Shown piece after piece: positions 26,689 through 36,043 of a stretch of 64,000 bases of DNA; the first letter of the stretch is position 1, and every line of letters begins with the position of its first letter. Source of the stretch: Serpens sp035497915 (lineage in GTDB: Bacteria > Pseudomonadota > Gammaproteobacteria > Pseudomonadales > Pseudomonadaceae); the NCBI RefSeq assembly GCF_035497915.1, contig NZ_DATJCS010000036.1, positions 139,958-203,957 of the forward strand. Reading direction: 5' to 3'. Made by a program: the position numbers and the translations under genes. The notes beneath the pieces were generated by a model that saw nothing but the letters and a program-made list of their open reading frames with translations, was not told the DNA's origin and ran no database searches.

Positions 26689-28065
26689 TCACACGGTGTG
26701 CAGGTACCAGTTGTACTCCAGGTCGGAGATCGAGTGCTCGAATTCCTCCAGCTCGCTTTCCTTGCAGGCGACGAAGATGTCGATGTAGTCGGGACTGATG
26801 TAGCGCGCCAGGATCTCGCTGTCGTCCAGCGCGCGCAGGGCGTCGCGCAGGTTGTTCGGCAGGCTGGGTTCGAGCTGCTCGTAGGAGTTGCCCTCGATCG
26901 GCTCGCCCGGCTCGATCCGCTGGGTCAGACCATGGTGCACCCCTGCCAGCACGGCCGCCATCAGTAGGTAGGGGTTGGCGTCGGCGCCGGCCACCCGATG
27001 CTCCAGGCGAATGGCCTCGGAACTGCCGGTGGGCACGCGCAGCGCCACGGTGCGGTTGTCCAGCCCCCAGCTCGGCGCATTGGGCACGTAGAACTGGGCG
27101 CCGAAGCGGCGGTAGGAGTTCACGTTCGGGCAGAGGAAGGCCATGGAGGCCGGCAGGGTCTCCAGCACACCGCCGATCGCGTGGCGCAATGCGGCGTTCT
27201 GCTGGGGATCCTCACTGGCGAAGATGTTGTTGCCGTCGCGATCGAGCAGCGAAATGTGCACGTGCAGCCCGTTGCCGGCCTGCCCCGGGTAGGGCTTGGC
27301 CATGAAGGTGGTGTCCATCTCGTGGTCGTAGGCGATGTTCTTGATCAGCCGCTTGAGCAGCACCGCGTAGTCGCAGGCCTTCAGCGGGTCGGCCACGTGA
27401 TGCAGGTTGACCTCGAACTGCGCCGGCGCGCTTTCCTTGACGATGGCGTCGGCTGGAATGCCCTGCACCTTGGCGCCCTCGAGAATGTCCTGCAGGCAGT
27501 CGGCGTACTCGTCGAGGTCGTCGATCAGGTACACCTGTGTGGAATGCGGGCGCTTGCCGGAAATCGGCGAGCGCGGCGGCTGCGGGCGGCCGTTCACGTT
27601 CTCCTGGTCGATCAGGTAGAACTCCAGCTCGAAGGCCGCGCACACCGTCAGGCCCAGCTCGTCGAAGCGGTCGATCACCTGGCGCAGCACTTCGCGCGGA
27701 TCGGCGAAGAAGGGCCGGCCGTCCAGTTCGTGCATGGTCATCAGCAGCTGGGCGGTGGGGCGCTTCTGCCAGGGTTCGTAGCTGAGGGTGTCGGCGATCG
27801 GCAGGCAAACCCGGTCGGCATCGCCGATGTCCAGGCCCAGGCCGGTGCTTTCCACCGTGCTGCCATTGATGTCGAGGGCGAACAGCGAGGCGGGGAGATT
27901 GATGCCTTTTTCGTAGACCTTGGCGAGGCTGTTGCGCTCGATGCGCTTGCCGCGCACCACGCCATTCATGTCGGCGATGAGCAGGTCGACGAACTGGACG
28001 TCCGGATGCGCTTCGAGAAAGACGCTCGCCTCGCCGGGGTGAGCGACACGCGGAGGGGGCGACAT
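26689..28065 (-). CDS. spuI: glutamate-polyamine ligase (glutamine synthetase-like)
   Basis: About 458 aa from ATG 28065 (AAGG 8 nt upstream). A glutamine-synthetase fold enzyme of the gamma-glutamylpolyamine type: ELEFYL for metal binding, FEVNLHH, GNGLHVHISL, NRTVALRVPTG and RLEHRVAGADANPY are visible. These enzymes attach glutamate to putrescine or related amines as the first step of catabolism. It is transcribed away from spuB. It was named spuI by synteny with P. aeruginosa; the preferred amine is not readable from sequence. Confidence 0.85.
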   Translation of the reverse strand: MSPPPRVAHPGEASVFLEAHPDVQFVDLLIADMNGVVRGKRIERNSLAKVYEKGINLPASLFALDINGSTVESTGLGLDIGDADRVCLPIADTLSYEPWQKRPTAQLLMTMHELDGRPFFADPREVLRQVIDRFDELGLTVCAAFELEFYLIDQENVNGRPQPPRSPISGKRPHSTQVYLIDDLDEYADCLQDILEGAKVQGIPADAIVKESAPAQFEVNLHHVADPLKACDYAVLLKRLIKNIAYDHEMDTTFMAKPYPGQAGNGLHVHISLLDRDGNNIFASEDPQQNAALRHAIGGVLETLPASMAFLCPNVNSYRRFGAQFYVPNAPSWGLDNRTVALRVPTGSSEAIRLEHRVAGADANPYLLMAAVLAGVHHGLTQRIEPGEPIEGNSYEQLEPSLPNNLRDALRALDDSEILARYISPDYIDIFVACKESELEEFEHSISDLEYNWYLHTV

Positions 28066-28480
28066 GATCCGTACCTTTATTGTTAAAAATTTCAATCAGT
28101 CGGTGGCTTGGCTGTGAGTCAATCCCAAACCCCTTGGCCTGTCAATAGCCGGGGAAAACGCCCCGCAAGGGTGCGCAAAGGCCATTTTCGGGGCACGCGC
28201 AGGGGCCGGACAGGCCCGCTGGAAGTCAGGCAGGGCGGGCATTCCAGGCGGGGCTGCGGGGCGGCGGCGGAAAGTTGTGTAAAAAAATGAACAACGCTAA
28301 GCTCGGTGCAAACCGAACGCGGATACGGATGTGTCCACACGCGCCGCCTGCCTGCTTCCCGCCTGCCCCGGCGTCAGGGCCAGGGCCATTCGCGCTACCG
28401 ATTTCGCATCTGCGTCATGAACCGCGCGCGACCCGCCTGGGTGGCTGGCCGCGCAGGCGCGGCTAAACCCTGAGGCTTTT
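28066..28480. promoter_or_regulatory. spuI-spuB divergent intergenic region (spuA absent)
   Basis: A 415-bp region with no credible gene. In P. aeruginosa the glutamine-amidotransferase gene spuA lies between spuI and spuB; nothing here encodes it. On the minus strand a TTGACT (28118-28123) could be a -35 element for spuI. A plus-strand promoter candidate lies at 28275-28303. The remainder is GC-rich without an evident leader structure. Confidence 0.6.
28275..28303 (+). promoter_or_regulatory. candidate sigma-70 promoter for spuBC
   Basis: TTGTGT (28275-28280) and TAAGCT (28298-28303) are separated by 17 bp that include an A-rich run. Both boxes deviate from consensus, and the distance to spuB is about 180 bp. 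Confidence 0.35.
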
Positions 28481-29839
28481 ATGAGTACCGATCTCGATCA
28501 GCTGACTGACTGGCTGAAAGAACACAAGATCACCGAAGTGGAATGTCTGATCAGCGACCTGACCGGGATCGCTCGCGGCAAGATCGCGCCGACCAACAAG
28601 TTCATCGCCGAGAAGGGCATGCGCCTGCCGGAAAGCGTGTTGCTGCAGACGGTGACCGGCGATTACGTGGAAGACGACATCTATTACGAGTTGCTCGACC
28701 CGGCGGATATCGACATGTACTGCCGCCCGGACCCCAACGCCATGTTCCTGGTGCCCTGGGCCATCGAGCCGACCGCCATGGTCATCCACGACACCTTCGA
28801 CAAGATGGGCAACCCCATCGAGTTGTCGCCGCGCAACCTGCTGAAGAAAGTGCTCAAGCTGTACGCCGACCACGGCTGGATGCCCATCGTCGCGCCGGAA
28901 ATGGAGTTCTACCTGACCAAGCGCAGCGACGACCCCGACTATCCGCTGCAGGCGCCGGTCGGTCGCTCCGGACGCCCCGAAACGGGGCGCCAGTCGTTCT
29001 CCATCGACGCCGCCAACGAGTTCGATCCGCTGTTCGAGGACATGTACGACTGGTGCGAGGCCCAGCGCCTGGATCTGGACACGCTGATCCACGAGGAAGG
29101 CCCGGCGCAGATGGAGATCAACTTCCGCCACGGCGAGGCCCTGCACCTGGCCGACCAGATCATGGTGTTCAAGCGCACCATGCGCGAGGCGGCACTCAAG
29201 CACGACGTGGCCGCCACCTTCATGGCCAAGCCGATCACCGACCAGCCGGGCAGCGCCATGCACCTGCACCAGAGCGTGCGCGACGCGCAGACCGGCAGGA
29301 ACATCTTCTCCAACGAGGACGGCTCGCCCAGCGAGCTGTTCCTCGACTACATCGGCGGCCTGCAGAAATACATACCCGAGCTGCTGCCGCTGTTTGCCCC
29401 CAACGTCAACTCGTTCCGTCGCTTCCTGCCGGACACCTCGGCGCCGGTGAACGTCGAATGGGGCGAAGAGAACCGTACCGTGGGGCTGCGCGTGCCGGAA
29501 TCGTCGCCGCAGAACCGGCGCATCGAGAACCGCCTGCCCGGCGCCGACGCCAATCCGTACCTGGCCATCGCCGCCAGCCTGCTGTGCGGCTATATCGGCA
29601 TGACCGAAGGCATCCGCCCCACCCAGCCGGTGCGCGGGCGCGGCTATGAGCGGCGCAACCTGCGTCTGCCGCTGACCATCGAGGACGCCCTGGAACGGCT
29701 GGAAAACTGCAAGGGGCTGGAGAAGTACCTCGGCAGCAAGTTCATCGCCGCCTACGTGGCAGTCAAGCGCGCGGAAAACGAAAACTACAAGCGGGTGATC
29801 AGCTCCTGGGAGCGTGAATTCCTGCTCTTCTCGGTCTAG
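28481..29839 (+). CDS. spuB: glutamate-polyamine ligase (glutamine synthetase-like)
   Basis: A 452-aa paralog of spuI. Signature parts include PEMEFYL, QMEINFRHG, GSAMHLHQS, NRTVGLRVPES and NRLPGADANPY. It starts the plus-strand run spuB-spuC-spuDEFGH that takes up polyamines and feeds them into glutamylation and transamination. The ends differ from spuI (START MSTDLDQLTDW), so the two are old paralogs with probably different amine preference. Confidence 0.88.
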   Translation: MSTDLDQLTDWLKEHKITEVECLISDLTGIARGKIAPTNKFIAEKGMRLPESVLLQTVTGDYVEDDIYYELLDPADIDMYCRPDPNAMFLVPWAIEPTAMVIHDTFDKMGNPIELSPRNLLKKVLKLYADHGWMPIVAPEMEFYLTKRSDDPDYPLQAPVGRSGRPETGRQSFSIDAANEFDPLFEDMYDWCEAQRLDLDTLIHEEGPAQMEINFRHGEALHLADQIMVFKRTMREAALKHDVAATFMAKPITDQPGSAMHLHQSVRDAQTGRNIFSNEDGSPSELFLDYIGGLQKYIPELLPLFAPNVNSFRRFLPDTSAPVNVEWGEENRTVGLRVPESSPQNRRIENRLPGADANPYLAIAASLLCGYIGMTEGIRPTQPVRGRGYERRNLRLPLTIEDALERLENCKGLEKYLGSKFIAAYVAVKRAENENYKRVISSWEREFLLFSV

Positions 29840-29877
29840 GACCAGGCCGCCGGCCGGCCTGCAGGGAGGTGTCGTTC

Positions 29878-31233
29878 ATGAACAAGACCCAACACTGGCA
29901 GGCCCTGAGCCGCGACCATCACCTGGCGCCCTTCACCGATTTCCAGGCGCTGAGTCGCAAGGGCGCGCGCATCATCACCCGCGCCGAAGGCGTCTACCTG
30001 TGGGACAGCGAGGGCCAGCGCATTCTCGACGGCATGGCCGGGCTCTGGTGCGTCAACGTCGGCTACGGCCGCGAGGAGCTGGTCGAGGCGGCGGCCCGCC
30101 AGATGCGTGAGCTGCCCTACTACAACCTGTTCTTCCAGACCGCCCACCCACCGGCCCTGGAGCTGGCCCAGGAGATCGCCTCGCTGGCGCCGGAGGGCAT
30201 GAACCATGTGTTCTTCACCGGCTCGGGTTCCGAGGCCAACGACACGGTGGTGCGCATGGTGCGCCATTACTGGGCAGTCCAGGGCCAGCCCGAGAAGCAG
30301 GTGATCATCGGCCGCTGGAACGGCTATCACGGCTCGACCATGGCCGGCGCCAGCCTCGGCGGCATGAAGGGCATGCACGCGCAGGGCGGCCTGCCGATCC
30401 CGGGCATCGAGCACATCGACCAGCCCTACTGGTATGGCGAAGGCGGCGGGCTGAGCCCCGAGGAGTTCGGCATCCGTGTCGCCGATCAGCTGGAAGAGAA
30501 GATCCGCGCGCTGGGTGAGGACAAGGTCGCGGCCTTCATCGCCGAGCCGATCCAGGGCGCCGGCGGGGTCATCGTGCCGCCGGACAGCTACTGGCCGCGC
30601 ATCCGCGAGATCCTTGCGCGCCACGACATCCTGTTCATCGCCGACGAGGTGATCTGCGGCTTCGGCCGCACCGGCGAATGGTTCGGCAGCCAGTACTACG
30701 ACCTGCGGCCGGACCTGATGCCGATCGCCAAGGGGCTGACCTCCGGCTACGTGCCCATGGGCGGCGTGGTGGTGCGCGACAGGGTGGTCGAGGTGCTCAA
30801 CCGGGGCGGCGAGTTCGCCCACGGCTTCACCTATTCCGGTCACCCGGTGGCGGCGGCGGTGGCGCTGGCCAACCTGCGCATTCTGCGCGACGAGGGCATC
30901 GTCGCGCGGGTCAAGGCGCAAACGGCACCCTATTTGCAACGACGTTGGCGCGAGCTGGCCGCCCACCCGCTGGTGGGCGAGGCGCGCGGCGTCGGCATGG
31001 TGGCCGCCATCGAGCTGGTGAAGGACAAGGACACCCGCGAGCGCTATCGGGGACTGGAAATCGGCATGCGTTGTCGCGAGCACTGTTTCCAGAACGGACT
31101 GGTCATGCGCGCGGTGGGCGACACCATGATCATCGCCCCGCCGCTGGTGATCAGCCATGAGCAGATCGACGAGCTGGTGGAGAAGGCCGCCACCTGCCTG
31201 GACCTGACCCTGAAGGAAGTGCGGGACCGCTAA
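29878..31233 (+). CDS. spuC: putrescine/polyamine-pyruvate aminotransferase
   Basis: About 451 aa from ATG 29878 (GGAGG 8 nt upstream). A class III PLP aminotransferase: GSEANDTVVRM for phosphate binding, the DEVICGFGRTG strand, and the PLP Lys in IAKGLTSGY. It transfers an amino group from putrescine or related diamines to pyruvate, producing aminoaldehydes. It lies 38 nt after spuB and 150 nt before spuD. Confidence 0.92.
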   Translation: MNKTQHWQALSRDHHLAPFTDFQALSRKGARIITRAEGVYLWDSEGQRILDGMAGLWCVNVGYGREELVEAAARQMRELPYYNLFFQTAHPPALELAQEIASLAPEGMNHVFFTGSGSEANDTVVRMVRHYWAVQGQPEKQVIIGRWNGYHGSTMAGASLGGMKGMHAQGGLPIPGIEHIDQPYWYGEGGGLSPEEFGIRVADQLEEKIRALGEDKVAAFIAEPIQGAGGVIVPPDSYWPRIREILARHDILFIADEVICGFGRTGEWFGSQYYDLRPDLMPIAKGLTSGYVPMGGVVVRDRVVEVLNRGGEFAHGFTYSGHPVAAAVALANLRILRDEGIVARVKAQTAPYLQRRWRELAAHPLVGEARGVGMVAAIELVKDKDTRERYRGLEIGMRCREHCFQNGLVMRAVGDTMIIAPPLVISHEQIDELVEKAATCLDLTLKEVRDR

Positions 31234-31383
31234 AAAAGCCGGGAATCGTCGATGCGGCCAGTTGTATCGACACCGCCTCCTTGCCAGACTTCGCGCGGGC
31301 GTGGGCCAGGCTTACCAGGGGTGCGTCGCCGCTCGCCAGCCACGCCATTTGAGCATTCAAAAAACAATCGGAGCAGTGAACGC

Positions 31384-32481
31384 ATGAAACTCTTCGGCAA
31401 GACCTTTCTCGCGCTATCCCTGACCGCGGCCGTGGCCGGTCTGGCTCAGGCCCAGGAAAAAGTGCTGCACGTCTACAACTGGTCGGACTACATCGCTCCG
31501 GACACGCTGGACAAGTTCCAGAAGGAAACCGGTATCAAGGTGGTGTACGACGTGTTCGACAGCAACGAGGTGCTGGAAGCCAAGCTGCTTTCCGGCGGAT
31601 CGGGCTACGACATCGTGGTGCCGTCCAACCCGTTCCTGGCCAAGCAGATCAAGGCCGGCGTGTTCCAGAAGCTGGACAAGAGCAAGCTCTCCAACTGGCA
31701 GAACCTGGACAAGAACCTGCTCAAGTCCCTGGAAACCAGCGACCCGGCCAACCAGTACTCCTTCCCCTACATGTGGGGCACCATCGGCTACGCCTACAAC
31801 GTGGACAAGGTCAAGGCCGTGCTGGGCGATGGCGCTCCGGTGGATTCCTGGGACCTGGTGTTCAAGCCCGAGAACATCGAGAAGCTGAAGAGCTGCGGCG
31901 TGTCCTTCCTCGACTCGCCCACCGAGATGCTGCCGGCCGCCATGAACTACCTGGGCCTGTCGCCGATCAGCGAAAACAGCGCTGACCTGAAGAAAGGCGA
32001 AGAGCTGTTCCTGAAGATTCGCCCGCACGTGGCCTACTTCCACTCTTCCAAGTACATCTCGGACCTGGCCAACGGCAACATCTGCGTGGCGGTCGGCTAT
32101 TCCGGCGACCTCTACCAGTCCAAGTCGCGCGCCGAGGAAGCCGGTACCGGCGTGAACATCCGTTACCAGATTCCGAAGGAAGGCGCTGGTGCCTTCTTCG
32201 ACATGCTGGCCATCCCCGCCGATGCCAAGAACGTCGAGAACGCCCATGTGTTCCTGAATTTCCTGCTGCGTCCGGAAGTCATGGCGGAAATCACCGACTA
32301 CGTGCAGTTCCCCAACGCCAACGCCGCGGCGACCCCGCTGCTGGATGAGGCGATTCGCAACGACCCGGGCATCTACCCGCCGGAAGCCGTGATGGCCAAG
32401 CTGTACTCCTTCCCCGACCTGGATGCCAAGGTGCAGCGTGCGATGACCCGCAGCTGGACCAAGATCAAGTCCGGTCGCTGA
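31384..32481 (+). CDS. spuD: putrescine-binding periplasmic protein
   Basis: A 365-aa protein with a signal peptide (cleavage after AQA, ~24), belonging to the PotF/PotD family. Asp/Trp-rich VYNWSDYI starts the mature part. At the residue that sets specificity between SpuD and SpuE (F273 / W271 in P. aeruginosa as I recall) this protein has Phe271 (GAFFDM). Phe there fits putrescine. GGAGCAGTGAACGC precedes the ATG. Confidence 0.92.
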   Translation: MKLFGKTFLALSLTAAVAGLAQAQEKVLHVYNWSDYIAPDTLDKFQKETGIKVVYDVFDSNEVLEAKLLSGGSGYDIVVPSNPFLAKQIKAGVFQKLDKSKLSNWQNLDKNLLKSLETSDPANQYSFPYMWGTIGYAYNVDKVKAVLGDGAPVDSWDLVFKPENIEKLKSCGVSFLDSPTEMLPAAMNYLGLSPISENSADLKKGEELFLKIRPHVAYFHSSKYISDLANGNICVAVGYSGDLYQSKSRAEEAGTGVNIRYQIPKEGAGAFFDMLAIPADAKNVENAHVFLNFLLRPEVMAEITDYVQFPNANAAATPLLDEAIRNDPGIYPPEAVMAKLYSFPDLDAKVQRAMTRSWTKIKSGR

Positions 32482-32486
32482 TCCAC

Positions 32487-32512
32487 CGGCCGGCTGTCAC
32501 GGCAGCCGGCCG
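32487..32512 (+). promoter_or_regulatory. intercistronic stem-loop between spuD and spuE
   Basis: CGGCCGGCTG and CAGCCGGCCG form a perfect 10-bp stem around a 6-nt loop, beginning 6 nt after the spuD stop. There is no T-run, so it is not an intrinsic terminator. Such stems often stabilise the upstream message, giving more binding protein; that role is inferred. Confidence 0.5.
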
Positions 32513-32653
32513 TTCACCCGCCAAGACATCGATGGCCGCCAGGCCAGGAGCGTGACCGCCCGCCCCGCGCTGCATTCTGGGGCACAGGAGAGCGACCAAG
32601 GTCGCCATTACATTATCTGGCCGCCTTCGCGGCCCGCGCATGAGGACCCCGTC

Positions 32654-33745
32654 ATGCCCCATCGCAATGCCCTGCTTGCCGCCTGCGCCCTCATGTTCAT
32701 GAGCGGCACGGCCCAGTCCCAGTCCACCGTGCACGTCTACAACTGGTCGGACTACATCGGCGAAGACACCCTGGAGAATTTCCAGAAGGCCACCGGCATC
32801 CGCGCGGTCTACGACGTCTTCGATTCCAACGAAACCCTCGAAGGCAAGCTGCTGGCCGGTCGCTCCGGTTACGACGTCGTGGTGCCTTCCAATCATTTCC
32901 TCGCCCGGCAGATCAAGGCCGGCGCCTTCCGCAAGCTGGACCGCGACCAGTTGCCCAACTGGGGCAATCTGGATCCCGCGCTGCTGCGCCAGCTGGAAGT
33001 CAACGACCCCGGCAACCAGTACGCCGTGCCCTACCTGTGGGGTACCAACGGCCTGGGCTACAACGTCGAGAAGGTCCGGGCGGTGCTGGGCGATGACGTC
33101 GCGGTGGATTCCTGGGCGCTGGTCTTCGAGGTCGAGAACATCAAGAAGCTCTCTGGCTGCGGCGTCGCCTTCCTGGATTCCGGCGACGAGATGCTGCCGG
33201 CGATGCTCAACTACCTGGGGCTGGACCCGAACAGCCAGGACCCCGACGACTACGCCCGTGCCGAGGCCAAGCTGCTGGAGGTGCGTCCCCACGTCACCTA
33301 CTTCCATTCCTCCAAGTACATCTCGGACCTGGCCAACGGCAACATCTGCATGGCGGTGGGCTACTCCGGCGATGTGTTCCAGGCCGCCGACCGGGCGGAG
33401 GAAGCCGGCAAGGGCATCGAGATCGGCTACGTCATTCCGAAGGAGGGCGCCAACCTGTGGTTCGACATGCTGGCCATTCCGGCCGACGCCAAGAATGTCG
33501 AGCAGGCGCATGCCTTCATCAACTACCTGCTGGATCCCGAGGTGATCGCCGGGGTCAGCGACTACGTCGGCTACGCCAATCCCAACCTGGCCGCACAGAC
33601 GCTGATGGATCCCGAGGTACTGGCCGACGAGACCATCTACCCACCCCCGCAAGTGTTGGAAAAATTGTACATTTCGGCCGAATTGCCGCCGACTGTGCAG
33701 CGTTTGATGACACGCAGCTGGGCAAAGATAAAAAGCGGCAAATAA
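32654..33745 (+). CDS. spuE: spermidine-binding periplasmic protein
   Basis: About 363 aa from ATG 32654 with a signal peptide ending AQSQ (~23). A paralog of spuD, with the same VYNWSDYI start and KYISDLANGNIC motif. At the position where SpuD has Phe, it has Trp269 (NLWFDM), the residue associated with spermidine preference in P. aeruginosa SpuE. The product also matches the SpuE that represses and signals type III secretion there, but that function cannot be read here. Confidence 0.9.
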   Translation: MPHRNALLAACALMFMSGTAQSQSTVHVYNWSDYIGEDTLENFQKATGIRAVYDVFDSNETLEGKLLAGRSGYDVVVPSNHFLARQIKAGAFRKLDRDQLPNWGNLDPALLRQLEVNDPGNQYAVPYLWGTNGLGYNVEKVRAVLGDDVAVDSWALVFEVENIKKLSGCGVAFLDSGDEMLPAMLNYLGLDPNSQDPDDYARAEAKLLEVRPHVTYFHSSKYISDLANGNICMAVGYSGDVFQAADRAEEAGKGIEIGYVIPKEGANLWFDMLAIPADAKNVEQAHAFINYLLDPEVIAGVSDYVGYANPNLAAQTLMDPEVLADETIYPPPQVLEKLYISAELPPTVQRLMTRSWAKIKSGK

Positions 33746-33986
33746 GCCTGAAAAAGAGGCGTCCGGCCCCTAGTCCTGCGCGCCTCTCGATGGTTCAATT
33801 GCGCCCCTTTGAGCCTGGGGTCGCTCGTGGCGTCGGGATGTTCCGCAAGGACCCGAAGTGCGAGGCGTTCCAGCGCTGAACACGTGGTACTGGTTGTCTG
33901 GGCGCGGGATGCAATGCTGCCGGCGTTCCGCATCGAAACTTAACATCCGACCTGGCACCACCAGGTAATTCGGGGAGTGTGCAGAT
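33746..33986. promoter_or_regulatory. spuE-spuF spacer with inverted repeat
   Basis: A 241-bp gap in an otherwise tight transporter run. AGAGGCG (33755-33761) and CGCCTCT (33781-33787) form a 7-bp stem. On the minus strand this hairpin is followed by TTTTT, so it would work as a terminator for antisense transcription, not for spuE. The rest may hold a separate spuF promoter, but no strong boxes are visible. Confidence 0.35.
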
Positions 33987-35138
33987 ATGGCGGTGGCCTC
34001 GAGCGCCTTCAAGAAAGCCCTCAGCGGCGATCAGCAAGCCAAGGAAATTCTGGTCAGGATCGACCGCGTCACCAAGAAGTTCGACGAGACCGTCGCGGTC
34101 GATGACGTGTCCCTGACCATCCGCCGGGGCGAGATCTTCGCGCTGCTCGGTGGCTCGGGCTCGGGCAAGTCGACCCTGCTGCGCATGCTTGCCGGGTTCG
34201 AACGTCCCACCGAGGGGCGCATCTACCTGGACGGCCAGGACATCACCGATCTGCCCCCCTACGAGCGGCCGATCAACATGATGTTCCAGTCCTACGCGCT
34301 GTTCCCGCACATGAGCGTGGAGCAGAACATCGCCTTCGGCCTCAAGCAGGACGGCCTGCCCAAGGACGAGATCGCCGAGCGCGTGGCGGAAATGCTGCGC
34401 CTGGTACAGATGAGCCAGTACGCCAAGCGCAAGCCGCACCAGCTTTCCGGCGGCCAGCGCCAGCGCGTGGCCCTGGCCCGCTCGCTGGCCAAGCGCCCGA
34501 AACTGCTGCTGCTTGACGAGCCCATGGGCGCCCTGGACAAGAAGCTGCGCTCGCAGATGCAACTGGAGCTGGTGGCGATTCTCGAGCGCGTCGGCGTGAC
34601 CTGCCTGATCGTCACCCACGACCAGGAAGAAGCCATGACCATGGCCGAGCGCATCGCCATCATGCACCAGGGCTGGATCGCCCAGGTGGGCAGCCCGATG
34701 GACATCTACGAGACGCCGGCCAGCCGCCTGGTCTGCGAGTTCATCGGCAACGTCAACCTGTTCGAAGGCGAGCTGATCGAGGACCTGGAAGACCACGCGA
34801 TCATCGCCTGCCAGCAGCTGGAGCGGCCGATCTATGTCGGTCACGGCATCAGCACCCGCGCCGAAGACAAGCGCGTGACCTATGCGCTGCGCCCGGAAAA
34901 GCTGCTGATCAGCACCAGCATGCCGGAGGTCGAGCACCAGGAGTACAACTGGGTGCAGGGCACCGTGCATGACATCGCCTACCTGGGCGGCCATTCCACC
35001 TACTACATCCGCCTGGCGTCCGGGATGCTGGTGCAGGCCTTCCTGGCCAACAGCGAGCGGCACGTGAAACGACCCACCTGGAACGACCCGGTGTACCTGC
35101 ACTGGATCGACGACAGCGGCGTGGTGCTGCAGTCATGA
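33987..35138 (+). CDS. spuF: polyamine ABC transporter ATPase
   Basis: A 383-aa PotA-like ATPase: Walker A GGSGSGKST (~57-65), ABC signature LSGGQRQRVALA, Walker B LLLLDEPMGALD, switch His in VTHDQEEA, and a C-terminal TOBE regulatory domain. It starts with ATG 33987 (GGGGAGTG upstream) and overlaps spuG by 4 nt. Confidence 0.95.
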   Translation: MAVASSAFKKALSGDQQAKEILVRIDRVTKKFDETVAVDDVSLTIRRGEIFALLGGSGSGKSTLLRMLAGFERPTEGRIYLDGQDITDLPPYERPINMMFQSYALFPHMSVEQNIAFGLKQDGLPKDEIAERVAEMLRLVQMSQYAKRKPHQLSGGQRQRVALARSLAKRPKLLLLDEPMGALDKKLRSQMQLELVAILERVGVTCLIVTHDQEEAMTMAERIAIMHQGWIAQVGSPMDIYETPASRLVCEFIGNVNLFEGELIEDLEDHAIIACQQLERPIYVGHGISTRAEDKRVTYALRPEKLLISTSMPEVEHQEYNWVQGTVHDIAYLGGHSTYYIRLASGMLVQAFLANSERHVKRPTWNDPVYLHWIDDSGVVLQS

Positions 35139-36043
35139 GCCTGGCGATGCTGAAGCGCTTCCTGCCCAACGGACGGCACGTCGTCATCGGCATCCCGTTC
35201 TTCTGGCTGCTGCTGTTCTTCCTGCTGCCCTTCGTCATCGTGCTGAAGATCAGCTTCGCCGAGGCCGAGGTGGCCATTCCGCCGTACACGGAAATCTTCG
35301 TGTGGGCGGAGAACCAGCTGCAGATCCTGCTCAACCTGGGCAACTACGTGTTCCTCAGCGAGGACGAGCTGTACCTGCTGGCCTACCTGAGTTCGCTGAA
35401 GATCGCCCTGGTCAGCACTCTGCTGTGCCTGCTGATCGGCTACCCGATGGCCTATGCCATCGCGCGTGCCGACAAGCAGGCGCAGACCATCCTGCTGATG
35501 CTGATCATGATGCCGACCTGGACCGCGATCCTGATCCGCGTCTACGCCTGGATGGGCATTCTCAGCAACAACGGCCTGCTCAACAGCGCGCTGATGGGCA
35601 TCGGGTTGATCGACACGCCGCTGCAGATTCTCAACACCAACATCGCGGTGTACATCGGCATCGTCTATTCGTACCTGCCGTTCATGGTGCTGCCGCTGTA
35701 CGCCAACCTGGTCAAGCACGACCTGAGCCTGCTGGAGGCCGCCGCCGACCTGGGCGCCGGGCGCATCGCCAGCTTCTGGACCATCACCGTGCCGCTGTCC
35801 AAGAGCGGCATCGTCGCCGGCTGCATGCTGGTGTTCATCCCGGTGGTGGGCGAGTTCGTCATCCCCGAGCTGCTCGGTGGCCCCGAGACGCTGATGATCG
35901 GCAAGGTGCTCTGGCAGGAGTTTTTCAATAACCGTGACTGGCCGGTGGCGGCATCGCTGGCGGTGGTCATGCTGGCCATCCTGCTGATCCCGATCATCCT
36001 GTTCAACCGCAACCAGGCCAAGGAACTGGAGGACAAGCCATGA
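35135..36043 (+). CDS. spuG: polyamine ABC transporter permease
   Basis: A 302-aa PotB/PotH-like permease with about six membrane helices. The cytoplasmic coupling loop EAAADLGAGRIASFWTITVPL is clear. Overlaps spuF and spuH by 4 nt each. Confidence 0.95.
   Translation: MSLAMLKRFLPNGRHVVIGIPFFWLLLFFLLPFVIVLKISFAEAEVAIPPYTEIFVWAENQLQILLNLGNYVFLSEDELYLLAYLSSLKIALVSTLLCLLIGYPMAYAIARADKQAQTILLMLIMMPTWTAILIRVYAWMGILSNNGLLNSALMGIGLIDTPLQILNTNIAVYIGIVYSYLPFMVLPLYANLVKHDLSLLEAAADLGAGRIASFWTITVPLSKSGIVAGCMLVFIPVVGEFVIPELLGGPETLMIGKVLWQEFFNNRDWPVAASLAVVMLAILLIPIILFNRNQAKELEDKP

Noticed and set aside
28108..28290. 60-codon frame in the spuI-spuB gap as a remnant of spuA
   Set aside because: Arg/Gly-rich translation without any amidotransferase motif; no trace of spuA is seen in any frame.
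33755..33792. Hairpin after spuE as its terminator
   Set aside because: The T-run is on the antisense side (A-run upstream on the plus strand), so it would not end spuE transcription.
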